Source of the DNA: JAGOEY01 sp017997515
Lineage (GTDB): Bacteria > Pseudomonadota > Gammaproteobacteria > Burkholderiales > Burkholderiaceae_C
Length of the DNA: 64,000 nucleotides
Reading direction: 5' to 3'
Assembly: GCA_026314275.1 (NCBI GenBank)
Contig: CP111109.1
Span: forward strand, 2,170,001-2,234,000
Shown here: positions 25,967-34,632 of the stretch, piece by piece
Numbering within the stretch: position 1 is the first letter of the stretch
Layout: each line of letters begins with the position of its first letter
Notes under the pieces: generated by a model
What the model saw: the letters and a program-made list of their open reading frames with translations, nothing else
What the model was told of the DNA's origin: nothing
Databases searched by the model: none
Position numbers and translations under genes: made by a program

Positions 25967-26419
25967 ATGAAAAAACACATCTCCATGGCGTTGTTGGCTG
26001 TGGCCTGCGCCGCCCTGCTGGCCAGCGCCCCGGCCCGCGCGCAGAGTGAGGCGTCTGCTGCTGTGTCGCTGATACCGCTGGCGTCTGTGGTGGGGGCAGC
26101 CTCGGTGGGCTCGGCGGCTGCCGGGGCGGTGCTGGCGTTGCCCGCGGCGCTGTCGGTGGGCGGCGCGGTGCTCACGGTGAAGGTGGTGGAGTCCACGGCC
26201 CGGGGCACGGTGTATGTGCTGGAACGCGCGTCAGACGGCGCGGTGGCCAGTGTGGAGCTGGCGGGGCGGGCCGCGTCGGCCACAGCGGTGGGGGTGGGCA
26301 CCGTGGTCACCTGCAGCGTGATTGGCACGGGTGTGGTGCTGTCGGCGGCGGGCCAGGTGCTGGCTTTTGTGCCGAATGCGCTGGGCCAGGCCCTGCTGCA
26401 CAACGAGCGGGTGTTGTGA
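25967..26419 (+). CDS. Hypothetical exported Ala/Val/Gly-rich membrane protein
   Basis: A 150-residue protein with a clear signal peptide (MKKHISMALLAVACAALLASA, cut near ARAQ). Two long hydrophobic, small-residue-rich stretches follow (about 33-75 and 105-140), separated by a charged segment (STARGTVYVLERASDGAVASVE). I do not recognise the family. Its stop overlaps the ATG of the DUF2145 gene by one base, so they form an operon and probably work together in the envelope. Confidence 0.7.
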   Translation: MKKHISMALLAVACAALLASAPARAQSEASAAVSLIPLASVVGAASVGSAAAGAVLALPAALSVGGAVLTVKVVESTARGTVYVLERASDGAVASVELAGRAASATAVGVGTVVTCSVIGTGVVLSAAGQVLAFVPNALGQALLHNERVL

Positions 26420-27213
26420 TGGCAAGCCGGTGGCCCCCATGCCTGCTGGCGCTGCTGCTCGCCGCCGCACTGCTGCCTGCACACGCCGGGCAGCAGTGCG
26501 ACGACAAGCCGCCCTCCGTCCAAACCATCACACGCGGCATGGCGCTGGCAGACAAGGTGTCGCAGGCGCTGGACGCCAGCGGTGCCCGTGTGGTGGTGCT
26601 GGCACGTGCGGGGCAGGACCTCAGCAAGTACCAGCTGCGGTATTCACACCTCGGTTTTGCCTACAAAACCGCACAAGGCCCGTGGCGCGTGGTGCACAAA
26701 CTCAACCAGTGCGGCACCGCCGTGTCACATGTGTACCGGCAGGGGCTGGGGCAGTTTTTCCTCGACGACCTGTGGCGCTACGAGGCGGCCTGGATGGTGC
26801 CCACACCCGCAGTGCAGAGCGCACTGCTGCCGCTGCTGCAGGACGGTGCCCGGCTGGCACCGATACACACCCCGGCCTACAACATGGTGGCCTACGCCTG
26901 GGGCCAGAAGTACCAGCAGTCCAACCAGTGGGCCATCGAAACCCTGGCCGCTGCCATGGAGCCTGTGACCATCCGCAGCCGTGCCCAGGCCCAGGCCTGG
27001 CTGCAGTTCAAGGCTTACACCCCCAGCACCTTGAAGCTCGGGCCGCTAACCCGCTTGGGCGGGCGCGTGGGGTCGGCCCATATTGCGTTTGACGACCATC
27101 CGCCCGACAAACGTTTTGCCGACCGCATTGACACCGTCACCGTGGACTCGGTGTTTGTGTGGCTGCACAGTGCAGGGCTGGGAGCGGCCCCGGTGCGGTT
27201 AAGGCTACGCTGA
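26419..27213 (+). CDS. DUF2145 family exported protein, 3' end altered by IS5 insertion
   Basis: A 264-residue exported protein (signal peptide ending AHAGQQC). DUF2145 core motifs include QLRYSHLGFAYKT, WRVVHKLNQCGT, FFLDDLWRYEAAWMVPT and YNMVAYAWGQKYQQSNQWAIETLA. The histidines of YSHLGF and VHKLN and the Asn-Gln pairs hint at a papain-like hydrolase fold, but this is inference. The insertion sequence begins at 27203, so the last three sense codons and the stop lie inside the element. The uninterrupted gene would end V-R-L-N-stop, so the change is small and the protein is probably still functional. Confidence 0.8.
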   Translation: MASRWPPCLLALLLAAALLPAHAGQQCDDKPPSVQTITRGMALADKVSQALDASGARVVVLARAGQDLSKYQLRYSHLGFAYKTAQGPWRVVHKLNQCGTAVSHVYRQGLGQFFLDDLWRYEAAWMVPTPAVQSALLPLLQDGARLAPIHTPAYNMVAYAWGQKYQQSNQWAIETLAAAMEPVTIRSRAQAQAWLQFKAYTPSTLKLGPLTRLGGRVGSAHIAFDDHPPDKRFADRIDTVTVDSVFVWLHSAGLGAAPVRLRLR

Positions 27214-28353
27214 ACAAGCCGTCGAAAATTTCCGCGCAAACCTGGATGACGCAGTTTTTTGGACTTTTATGCCTCTCGCGCGGCCCATTTGGGCAGTTCG
27301 CGGGGCGCTGAGGCCCGATTTCCGCCCTTACGGGCGCACCTGTCCCAACAGATGACTGCGGCACAGGTAAATGTTGGCCAGCGCCAAGGCCGTGAACGCA
27401 CGCGTGGCGTTCTTCTGAAGCCCGCGGTAGCGCACCTTGGTGAATCCCCACAGGCGCTTGACCACCGCAAAGACATGCTCGACCCGGGCACGCACCCGCG
27501 ATTTGTTGCGGTTCTTGGCCCGCTGAACTTCGTCCACCTCGCCTGCACGGCGGGTGCGCTGGTTGGTGAAGTCCTTGGCCTTGGGGGCCTTGCTCGCTAT
27601 CAGTGCTTTCTGGCTGGCATAGGCCGAGTCGCCATAGACGCGCTGTTCGCTGCCGTGCAGTAAATCGGGCAGCGGGTGTTTGTCATGCACGTTGGCCGCC
27701 GTCACCACGGCGCTATGCACCAGCCCGCTTTGGCTGTCCACGCCAATGTGCAGCTTCATGCCGAAATACCATTGCTGGCCTTTGCGGGTCTGGTGCATGT
27801 CGGGGTCGCGCGCCTTGTCGGCGTTCTTGGTGGAGCTGGGCGCTGCGATGATCGTGGCATCCACGATGGTGCCGGTGTTGACCTTGAAGCCGCGCTCCTG
27901 CAATTGCTGGCCTACCTTGGCAAACAGGGCTTCACCCAGTTTTTGCTCATTGAGCAGTTTGCGAAACTTCAGCAGCGTGGTGGCGTCGGGCACGCGTTCG
28001 CGGCCCAGGTCAATCCCCACAAAGCGGCGCAGACTGGCACTGTCATACAGAGCCTCCTCGCACGCCAGATCGGCCAGGTTGAACCAGTGCTGAAGAAAAT
28101 GGATGCGCAGCATGCGCTCCAACCCAATGGGCGGACGGCCGTTGCCGGCCTTGGGGTAGTGCGGCTCTATCACCTGGCACAGGGCGGCCCAAGGCACTAT
28201 TGTCTCCATGGTCCGCAAGAACTCTTCACGTCGGGTGGGCTTGCGCGACTGCTCGAATCCGTTGTTTTGATCTGCGGCCATTGCCAGGGTCTGCTGCTTC
28301 ATCTGCGGATAACGTTTGAGAAGCGACAACGGTGGACCTTGATCAGCATTGCC
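27203..28353 (-). mobile_element. IS5-family insertion sequence, 1151 bp, intact
   Basis: Bounded by imperfect terminal inverted repeats GGCTACGCTGAACAAG (27203-27218) and CTTGATCAGCATTGCC (28338-28353), flanked by the 4-bp duplication TTAA at 27199-27202 and 28354-28357. TTAA fits the YTAR target rule of the IS5 subgroup. One transposase gene fills the element and is intact, so it may still move. It lies between the last codons of the DUF2145 gene and their native stop. Confidence 0.88.
27328..28302 (-). CDS. IS5-family transposase
   Basis: A 324-residue DDE transposase, the usual size for the IS5 subgroup. It starts MKQQTLAMAADQNNGFEQ; the DUF772 N-terminal region has RMLRIHFLQHWFNLADLACEE. 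The catalytic residues are visible: D in TIVDATIIAAPSS, D in YGDSAYAS and E in RARVEHVFAVVKRLWGF. The frame extends further upstream to TTG, but ATG 28302 is the standard start. No frameshift or stop is seen. Confidence 0.95.
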   Translation of the reverse strand: MKQQTLAMAADQNNGFEQSRKPTRREEFLRTMETIVPWAALCQVIEPHYPKAGNGRPPIGLERMLRIHFLQHWFNLADLACEEALYDSASLRRFVGIDLGRERVPDATTLLKFRKLLNEQKLGEALFAKVGQQLQERGFKVNTGTIVDATIIAAPSSTKNADKARDPDMHQTRKGQQWYFGMKLHIGVDSQSGLVHSAVVTAANVHDKHPLPDLLHGSEQRVYGDSAYASQKALIASKAPKAKDFTNQRTRRAGEVDEVQRAKNRNKSRVRARVEHVFAVVKRLWGFTKVRYRGLQKNATRAFTALALANIYLCRSHLLGQVRP

Positions 28354-28361
28354 TTAAATTA

Positions 28362-28416
28362 AGAACGAAAATGGCCTCTAGCGCACAAAGAATAAGCGCA
28401 AGCAGCTATCAATAAG
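28362..28416. repeat. Dispersed GCGC palindrome next to the IS element
   Basis: AAAATGGCCTCTAGCGCAC, a loop, TAAGCGCAAGCAGCTATCAA. It was originally directly downstream of the DUF2145 stop codon and has been separated from it by the insertion sequence. Confidence 0.8.
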
Positions 28417-28441
28417 TGAGTTATCCAACAAGGAGAATGGG

Positions 28442-29488
28442 ATGGGCAAGTCTTTGCGTTTGTCGGAAAAATGGTTTCGCCGGGGCCTGTGGCTGGTGTC
28501 CATCGTGTTTGCGGCCTTCCTGATCGGGCTGGGCGGCAGTGTGGTGAGCGACCTGCCGCGTATGGAGCAGCAGCACGAGCTGGACGACTTCATCGACAAG
28601 GAGGCGGCCGAGCCCTTGCGCGCCACCATCCGCGACGCCGAGCGCACCGAGCAGGCGGCCGAGCGTGCGCAGGAGCAGGCTGCCCTGCAGCTGGATATGG
28701 CGCAGAAGGCCAATGCCAGTGCCCGCGAAACCTTCGACAACTGGATCGCCACCCGCCAGGCCACGGCGCAGGGCGCGCAGGACACCGAAGTCATCCGCCG
28801 CACCCAGGTGCTGGATGTGCTGAAGGCGCGTGAGGACGAAGCGCAGCAGCGGGTGGACGTGCAGCGCCAGCGGGCGCTGGATGCGCGGCAGATCCAGGAC
28901 AGCGCGCAGATGCAGCTGACCCCGCTGGAGACCCAGGCCGGCGAGCAGTTGCGCGCGGCCTACCGGCAGATGGAGTTGCGGGTGTTTGGCTACCGCCTGG
29001 CGTTGACCCTGCCCCTGCTGCTGGTGGCGGGCTGGTTGTTTGTGAAGAAGCGCAAAAGCACTTGGTGGCCCTTCGTGTGGGGCTTCATCTTCTTCGCGCT
29101 GTTTGCCTTCTTTGTGGAGCTGGTGCCCTACCTGCCGAGCTACGGGGGTTATGTGCGCTACATCGTCGGCATCGTGCTCACCGTGCTGGCCGGGCGCTAC
29201 GCCATCATGGCGCTGAACCGCTACTTGGAGCGCCAGAAATTGGCCGAGGCCCAGCCCGACCAGGTGCGGCGCGAAGAACTCAGCTACGACACCGCGCTGT
29301 CACGCCTGGCCAAAAACGTCTGCCCCGGCTGTGAACGCCCCGTGGACTTGAAGAACCCCGAGATCGACTTCTGCCCCCACTGCGGCATTGGCCTGTTCGA
29401 CCACTGCGGCGCCTGCAGCACACGCAAAAGTGCGTTTGCCAAGTTCTGCCATGCGTGTGGGAGTGGTGCCGGGCGCGGTATGGCATAG
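28442..29488 (+). CDS. Membrane protein with coiled coil and double zinc ribbon
   Basis: A 348-residue protein. It has an N-terminal membrane helix (LWLVSIVFAAFLIGLGGSVV, residues about 16-36), then an extracytoplasmic Glu/Gln/Ala-rich coiled coil to about residue 180, then three membrane helices (180-265), a basic amphipathic stretch, and a cytoplasmic C terminus with two zinc-binding pairs, CPGC/CPHC and CGAC/CHAC (about residues 296-342). AAGGAG lies close to ATG. I do not know a function; the architecture suggests a stress or envelope sensor. Some databases call relatives a 'serine endopeptidase', for which I see no catalytic site. Confidence 0.75.
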   Translation: MGKSLRLSEKWFRRGLWLVSIVFAAFLIGLGGSVVSDLPRMEQQHELDDFIDKEAAEPLRATIRDAERTEQAAERAQEQAALQLDMAQKANASARETFDNWIATRQATAQGAQDTEVIRRTQVLDVLKAREDEAQQRVDVQRQRALDARQIQDSAQMQLTPLETQAGEQLRAAYRQMELRVFGYRLALTLPLLLVAGWLFVKKRKSTWWPFVWGFIFFALFAFFVELVPYLPSYGGYVRYIVGIVLTVLAGRYAIMALNRYLERQKLAEAQPDQVRREELSYDTALSRLAKNVCPGCERPVDLKNPEIDFCPHCGIGLFDHCGACSTRKSAFAKFCHACGSGAGRGMA

Positions 29489-29602
29489 CGGTTATGGCGT
29501 CCAGCATGTTCTGGCCATAGTGCACCGAGAGGGTGCACAGACAATGCCAGCGGGGGCCTGGTTTGCGGTGCTCCGTTGTGACCTTTGCGCACGTTCCAAG
29601 CC

Positions 29603-30753
29603 ATGCCCTCCACACACACGCACCTTCCCGCCCTGGCAAGCCACCTCTGGGCGCCCACACCCTCCACCACCCATACCGACAGCGCGGCACACCGCCAGCG
29701 CTGGCAGCGCCGCACCTGGCAGTTGCACCGGTCGGTTTTGCTGAGCCATCTGTATGCCTTCCTGCTGCTGGTGGGTTACAGCCTGGCCGGTTATGCGCCC
29801 TTGCCCGTGGTGGGCTGGTACGGGCTGTGGGTGTTGGGCGGCATGGGCTTTATCACCTGGGCTTATGCCAGTGGCTGGTGCCACACGTGCAGCGACCCGG
29901 GTTTGTTTGTGGTGCACCAGGGCGTGTCGATCCTGGGGGCACTGGGCCTGCTGGTGGCTGCACCGCAGGTGGCGTTCCAGGCGCTGGTGATGCTGATTGT
30001 GTTCAGTGCCGATGGTTTTCTGGTCCGCAGCCGCACCAGACCAGTTTTGCGGTGACCTGGCTGCTCACCGTGGTGGCCGTAGCCTGCGCCATTGTGTGGC
30101 AGGGGCCGCAGATGCGTATGCCCACCACCACCCTGGCGGGGCAGGTGCTCACGGTGGGGGTGTTCCTGGGCGCGGTGGTGCGTTGTATCGGCCTGGTGAT
30201 CTTCTTCCGTGGCATGCAGTACCGGCTGGGTGAGGCCATGGCCCAGATCGAGAGCCTGCTGCGCCGCGACGACCTGACCGGTGTGGCCAACCGCCGCGGG
30301 GTGATGGAAGTGCTGCAGCGGTGTAAGGCGCAGGCCGACCGCAGCGGCCAGCCGCTGTGTGTGGCGCTACTCGACGTGGACCATTTCAAGCGCATCAACT
30401 ACGAGCACGGCCACGACAGCGGCGACCGCGTGCTGCGCACCCTCGGGGCCCTGCTGGCACGCCATACGCGGGCGGCCGACTGCGTGGGCCGTTATGGCGG
30501 CGAGGAGTTTTTGCTGGTGATGCCCCACACCACCCTGGCCCAGGCCCGCGACATGCTGGACCGGCTGCGTGGCGACATCGAGGCCACCCACTGGGTCGGT
30601 GTTTTTGAGGGTGCTGCCGGCGTGACCGCCACCATCGGTCTTGCCATTTGTGCGGCTGGAGCGTCGGCGGAGTCCGCCATCCGGCGCGCGGACGCCGCCC
30701 TGTATGCGGGCAAGGCCGCAGGCCGCAACCAGGTGGTGCTGGCGCGACCTTGA
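29603..30753 (+). pseudogene. Diguanylate cyclase (membrane, GGDEF) with frameshift
   Basis: The N-terminal half, from ATG 29603, encodes four to five membrane helices (HLYAFLLLVGYSLAGYAPL, WVLGGMGFITWAY, ALGLLVAAPQVAFQALVML) and stops at 30053-30055. The C-terminal half continues in a frame shifted by one base, with more membrane helices (AVTWLLTVVAVACAIVW) and a GGDEF domain: DDLTGVANRRG, the active site RYGGEEF near 30490-30510, and an RAAD inhibitory site five residues before it. A single-base deletion between about 30018 and 30045 explains the break; restored, the protein would be about 384 residues. The site has no long homopolymer, so decay is as likely as sequence error. Confidence 0.8.
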
Positions 30754-30760
30754 TCCTCCC

Positions 30761-31372
30761 TCACATCCGGAAGCGGGTGCCTGCGAGCTTGATGCCCCAC
30801 AGCAGTTCCACCAGCACCGGATTGTTCAGCAGGGGCTCGCCGGCGAGCGCGAGCCAGTACCCCGACCCATCCACCCAGAATGGCACGAAGGAGTAGCTGG
30901 GCAGCAGGAAGGAGGGTTCCTGGTGGAACGATACATAGCGGTTGGCGCCGCGCCAGCCGCGGCTGGTCTGGCGGGCGGCGAACTGGGAGAAGTCCGCCAG
31001 GGCCGCGCTCAGGGTTTCGGCCTCATCCTGGTCCATGCCGGTCGATCCAAGGCAGAAGCCGCTGTCGGACGCCAGCACGGCGCGGCGTTCGCCTGACAGC
31101 GGGGCGATCACATGCTGCAGGAAATCGTCCAGCCTGGCATCCGGCCCTTGCAAGCGGTGCGTGAGCCGCTCGATCCATCCCTGCAGCAGCGCCCGTTGCG
31201 CCAGCTCGGCCCGCCGGGGATCTGCGGCCACCCAGCTGGCGGCGTCCGGGGTGTGGCCCTCGGCCAGGAGCGTTTGCAAGGCCGTGTCGTCATCGTCGGG
31301 GTTCTGCTGGGCAAAGGCCTTGAGCGTGCCTTCGGGCGTGAGGATGAACCATTCGGTGGGTAAAAACTGCAT
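30761..31372 (-). CDS. Uncharacterised protein, last gene of the roadblock/PAS cassette
   Basis: A 203-residue cytoplasmic protein. It starts MQFLPTEWFILTPEGTLK with GGAGA 8 bases before ATG. The middle carries a helical segment, and residues 95-200 form an alpha/beta region (AVLASDSGFCLGSTGMDQDEA, ANRYVSFHQEPSFLLPSYSFVPFWVDG, YWLALAGEPLLNNPVLVELLWGIK) whose style, with the SGF/G-M-D loop, recalls roadblock or profilin-like folds seen in the partner gene. I do not recognise the family. It lies 24 bases after the preceding gene of the cassette, and the frameshifted cyclase converges on it 7 bases away. Confidence 0.75.
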   Translation of the reverse strand: MQFLPTEWFILTPEGTLKAFAQQNPDDDDTALQTLLAEGHTPDAASWVAADPRRAELAQRALLQGWIERLTHRLQGPDARLDDFLQHVIAPLSGERRAVLASDSGFCLGSTGMDQDEAETLSAALADFSQFAARQTSRGWRGANRYVSFHQEPSFLLPSYSFVPFWVDGSGYWLALAGEPLLNNPVLVELLWGIKLAGTRFRM

Positions 31373-31396
31373 TCGTAATCTCTCCGGGCCGAAGGG

Positions 31397-32850
31397 TCAG
31401 GCCGCCTTGGCGTGCGTGGCGTTGAACAGGCGTAGCAGGAAAGGCTCCAGTTCCTGCAGGGTCAGGCGCATGCGCTGCACCAGGGTTTCAGCCTCAGTGG
31501 CGCTGATGTGCTGCAACGCGACGGCAGATGCCATCGCATTGCTGTTGCATACGCGGTCGATCACAGCAAGCGGTGTGTTGAATGCAACCCAGCCATCCTG
31601 GGGGTGGACGAGCAGCATGTGCTGCAGGGTAAAGCGCGCCTCGAATGGCTCGCCAGACGCCAGCCATTGGGCCAGCGTGGACAAAAAGGCCCCCTGCGCG
31701 GGCTGTGGCAGGGCGGCCAGCCTGGCCTGCAGTTCCGCGATCGTGAGGCCTTGCTCGGGCACCTCGGCGGCGCCTGGGGCCGGGCTGGTGGACTTCGGCG
31801 CCGGCATGGGCGGGGCCATGGGGGCTGGCGGGATGGCCACCACCACTGCCGCCGGTGCGGTGGCGGGCGTTGGCACTGCCTGCGGCGCCTGCTCCGCAGG
31901 GGGGCGGATGCAGCGGCCTGGTCCAGGGCCTTGCGCATGTCATCGGTGCTGTAGGGCTTGTGCAGCCAGAGCAGCTGGGGCCGATGCTCCGCTGGAATGT
32001 CCAGGGCCGACCATGAGCCTTCGTGGGCGGGCAGGAGCAGCACCGAGGGCTTGCCGTGCAGCATGTCCAGCAGGGCGGCAAGGGCCTGCTCCGATCCATG
32101 CCGGAAACCCATGGGCGCCAGATCGAGCACATAAAGGTCCGCAGGGGGCAACTGCGAAGGGCGTTGCTCTGGCAGCAGTTCGCACTGCCAGCTTGCGAAG
32201 TGGCGCCGCAGGAACGCACCAAAGGCGACCTCTTCGCGCGGGGAGAGTTTGCTGACGACGAGTTTCATCACGTTCTTGCCGAAAGGTCCTGCAGCTGCGC
32301 GCTCACGTCTTCCCAGCTGGGGGAGTTGGTGGTGTGTCTTCAGCAGGGCCTGGCGGGCCAGCATGAACGCCAGGGTGTCGTGGCAGATGATGCAGTGGTG
32401 CAGGAAGGCCTGCTGGGTGGCGGTATCACCCGCGGCCATGGCCTGCACGGCGTTGCGTGCCAGTTGCCGGGAGTCGTCCGCGCTGCAGCGCCGCGCACGG
32501 GTGGCGATGCCCGCGCTGGTGCGGGCAACCACGCTCCAGCGCGTGGCCAGGGGCGAGCGCAGCGGCAGGGCCGGTGCGTTCGCCTGTGCGGCAAACCAGC
32601 GGGTTACATGGCGTGGCAGGCGGGGAAGAGCGGTTTGCAGCGCCTGCTGCTTGATGGCCGCGCCATGCTGGTCGAAGGACACGAAGATGTCGGCCAGGGC
32701 GCCTTGCGCAGGCTCGGTCTCCGTCAGCTGCAGCGCAGCGGCCAGCCGCGCCTGCAGCGGTTGCGCGGCGCCCGGGTTCTGGAGGATGGTGCGTGCCAGC
32801 GCACGCAGCGCCAGGCGTGCCGCTGGCGAATCAAGCAAGGGAGCTGCCAT
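31397..32850 (-). pseudogene. Pseudo-receiver-domain protein, frameshifted in a C tract
   Basis: Two frames make one protein of about 484 residues. The first, from ATG 32850, is helical to about residue 195, then has a receiver-like fold (NVMKLVVSKLSPREEVAFG, PADLYVLDLAPMGFRHGSEQ, KPSVLLLPAHEGSW, and LWLHKPYSTDDMRKALDQA with the lysine-proline of receivers). The phosphoacceptor pocket looks degenerate. The second frame gives a Pro/Ala linker and a C-terminal helical domain (LTIAELQARLAALPQPAQGA through LLRLFNATHAKAA). The join is at six consecutive G residues on the plus strand (31899-31904); one more base would restore the frame. Slippage, decay or sequence error are all possible. Confidence 0.75.
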
Positions 32851-32861
32851 GGGGCCTGGGT

Positions 32862-33611
32862 TCAGTCCAGCAGGGTGTCCATCAGGTCGATCATGAACTC
32901 GGCCTCTTCCTGGTCCATGGGCTCGAATCCCTTGGGCAAGCCCAAGGCCTTCAGCAAGTCGTCGTCTCCCGGCTGCTGGCCGACGCCCAGGAGCGCAGCC
33001 TCGATGCGCGGCAGGTCAGCCGCGACACGGGGATGGGCCAGGAGCACATGCGAGATGTCGCTGATGGCACTCTGCACCACCGGGTGCAACTGGCTGCGCG
33101 TGAGGCGCGAGAACGAGGCGAAAGAGTCTGCCAGGAAGAAGGCTGCATCCACTTCACCCTTGATGGCGAGCCGGGCGGCGCCCTGGTAGCTGTCCACATT
33201 CACCCAGTGGATCGTGGATTCGTCCAGGTCAGCGGGCTCCAGCAGCCGCAGGCCGATCAGGCGGATGTCCTTGTTCTGGGTCAGCGCGATCTTGCAGCCC
33301 GGCTTGAGGTCTTCCACGGCGTGGATGCCGGAGTTCGCACCGCTGGCGATCACCATCTCGTCATAGCGCTCGCTGGGCCGGGCAAAGGGCAGGTAGCCGT
33401 CCGTGCGGATCATGGCGGCCGCGTCGAACGGATTGGCATAGATCAGGTCGACCGTGCCGGTGGCCAGCAACTCGGCCTGTTCCTTGGCGCTGGCGGGCGT
33501 GAGGAGATGCAGCCCGATCTGGGCACGCCGCTGCAGCACGGTATTGAGCATGTGCCACCCGGCAAAGCATTCGGGGGCGAAGTCTGGCGCGATCAAAAGC
33601 GTCAAGGTCAT
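32862..33611 (-). CDS. PhnD/SsuA-like periplasmic-binding fold protein, without signal peptide
   Basis: A 249-residue type-2 periplasmic-binding fold (PhnD/transferrin-like): MTLTLLIAPDFAPECFAGWHML at the start, GTVDLIYANPFDAAAMI, CKIALTQNKDIRLIGLRLL and YQGAARLAIKGEVDAAFFLADSFASF. There is no signal peptide or lipobox, so it is predicted to act in the cytoplasm as a ligand-sensing domain rather than as a transport receptor. Its ATG overlaps the PAS gene stop by four bases (ATGA), showing tight translational coupling. No transporter genes are nearby. The acidic C terminus (FEPMDQEEAEFMIDLMDTLLD) could be an interaction tail. Confidence 0.8.
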   Translation of the reverse strand: MTLTLLIAPDFAPECFAGWHMLNTVLQRRAQIGLHLLTPASAKEQAELLATGTVDLIYANPFDAAAMIRTDGYLPFARPSERYDEMVIASGANSGIHAVEDLKPGCKIALTQNKDIRLIGLRLLEPADLDESTIHWVNVDSYQGAARLAIKGEVDAAFFLADSFASFSRLTRSQLHPVVQSAISDISHVLLAHPRVAADLPRIEAALLGVGQQPGDDDLLKALGLPKGFEPMDQEEAEFMIDLMDTLLD

Positions 33612-34102
33612 GGCGCGGCCTTTTCTTCTTGCAGCCACTGCGCGTAGAGCGCGGAAAGTTCGGCGATGCGTGTGCGCGAGGGTTTACGACGCACCGAGGT
33701 GTAGCCTGCGATCACGCCATTGCGGATGTTGGGCACGGCTGTGGCGTACACCCAGTAGTAGGCGCCATCCTTGCGCAGGTTCTTCACGTAGCCATGCCAT
33801 TTCTGGCCGCTGGTCAAGGTGTCCCACAGGCCTTTGAATGCCAGCCGGGGCATGTCCGGGTGGCGCAGGATGTGGTGGGGTGCGCCGATGAGTTCCTCGC
33901 GCGTGTACCCGCTCATCTCGACAAAGGCGTCGTTCGCATGCGTGATGAGGCCTTGCAGGTCGGTACGGGAAACGATCAGGCGTCCTTCCGGGAAGGGCAC
34001 TTCGGTGTCGGTGAAGTACACGCGCCGGCCGGTACCGTCCGAGTACTGCAGGTAGGCTTCGGTGGCCGCGACCGGCAGTGGGGGCATGTCAGGCAGTCCC
34101 AT
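33608..34102 (-). CDS. Single PAS-domain protein (Aer-like)
   Basis: A 164-residue protein that is essentially one PAS domain: LIVSRTDLQGLITHANDAFV, EMSGYTREELIGAPHHILRHPDMP and KWHGYVKNLRKDGAYYWVYATAVP. The HNILRHPDMP-type motif and the WxGxVKNRRKDG pattern are those of Aer-type, FAD-binding redox PAS domains. No kinase, cyclase or chemotaxis output domain is attached, so it must act through partners. It starts 10 bases after the roadblock gene and overlaps the PhnD-like gene by four bases. Confidence 0.88.
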   Translation of the reverse strand: MGLPDMPPLPVAATEAYLQYSDGTGRRVYFTDTEVPFPEGRLIVSRTDLQGLITHANDAFVEMSGYTREELIGAPHHILRHPDMPRLAFKGLWDTLTSGQKWHGYVKNLRKDGAYYWVYATAVPNIRNGVIAGYTSVRRKPSRTRIAELSALYAQWLQEEKAAP

Positions 34103-34112
34103 GGTCCGCTCC

Positions 34113-34475
34113 TCAGATGATTTTCGAGAGGGAAGCGGCTGCGCGCTTGATGTCCAGGAAGATCAGGCCCAGCTTGGCGTTGGACTTAGCCAGCACGGTC
34201 AATACGGCCTCCTGGCCCGCTGCGCTCATGATCACGTAGCCGCGCTCGCCCTGGATGAGCACCCGCTCGAAGTTTCCCCGGCTGAGCTCGCTGGCCGTGC
34301 GCTCGCCCAGCGACAGCAGGGCTGCGGACATGGCGCCGATGCGGTCCTCGTCCATGCCCTGCGGCAGGGCGGACGCGATCATCAGGCCGTCCAGGGAGAT
34401 CAACGCGCAGGCTTCGATGTCGGCGGTCGAGCCATTGAGCTCTTCCAGCGCTTCCTGCAACATATCCGTTCGCAT
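34113..34475 (-). CDS. Roadblock/LC7-domain protein (MglB-like)
   Basis: A 120-residue roadblock/LC7 domain: MLQEALEELNGSTADIEACAL, LDGLMIASALPQGMDEDRIGAM, RVLIQGERGYVIMSAAG and LTVLAKSNAKLGLIFLDI. AGGAG lies 8 bases before ATG 34475, and this is the first gene of the five-gene cassette. Roadblock proteins regulate small GTPases such as MglA and form homodimers, but no GTPase gene is present here, so the partner is either encoded elsewhere or is another cassette member. Confidence 0.92.
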   Translation of the reverse strand: MRTDMLQEALEELNGSTADIEACALISLDGLMIASALPQGMDEDRIGAMSAALLSLGERTASELSRGNFERVLIQGERGYVIMSAAGQEAVLTVLAKSNAKLGLIFLDIKRAAASLSKII

Positions 34476-34632
34476 CACAACTCCTGTTTTTCAGATGTGC
34501 CAATAGGCAAGAGCTGTATTTTCGGTGCGCGAAATGTATGTCGCCAGGTGTAATGGCGACAATGTTTGATGTGTGTCAAGTTAGCGTGACGCAGCAGGGC
34601 CGCCGTGCAGTTGGCCCTCGTGTGGCAGGCGC

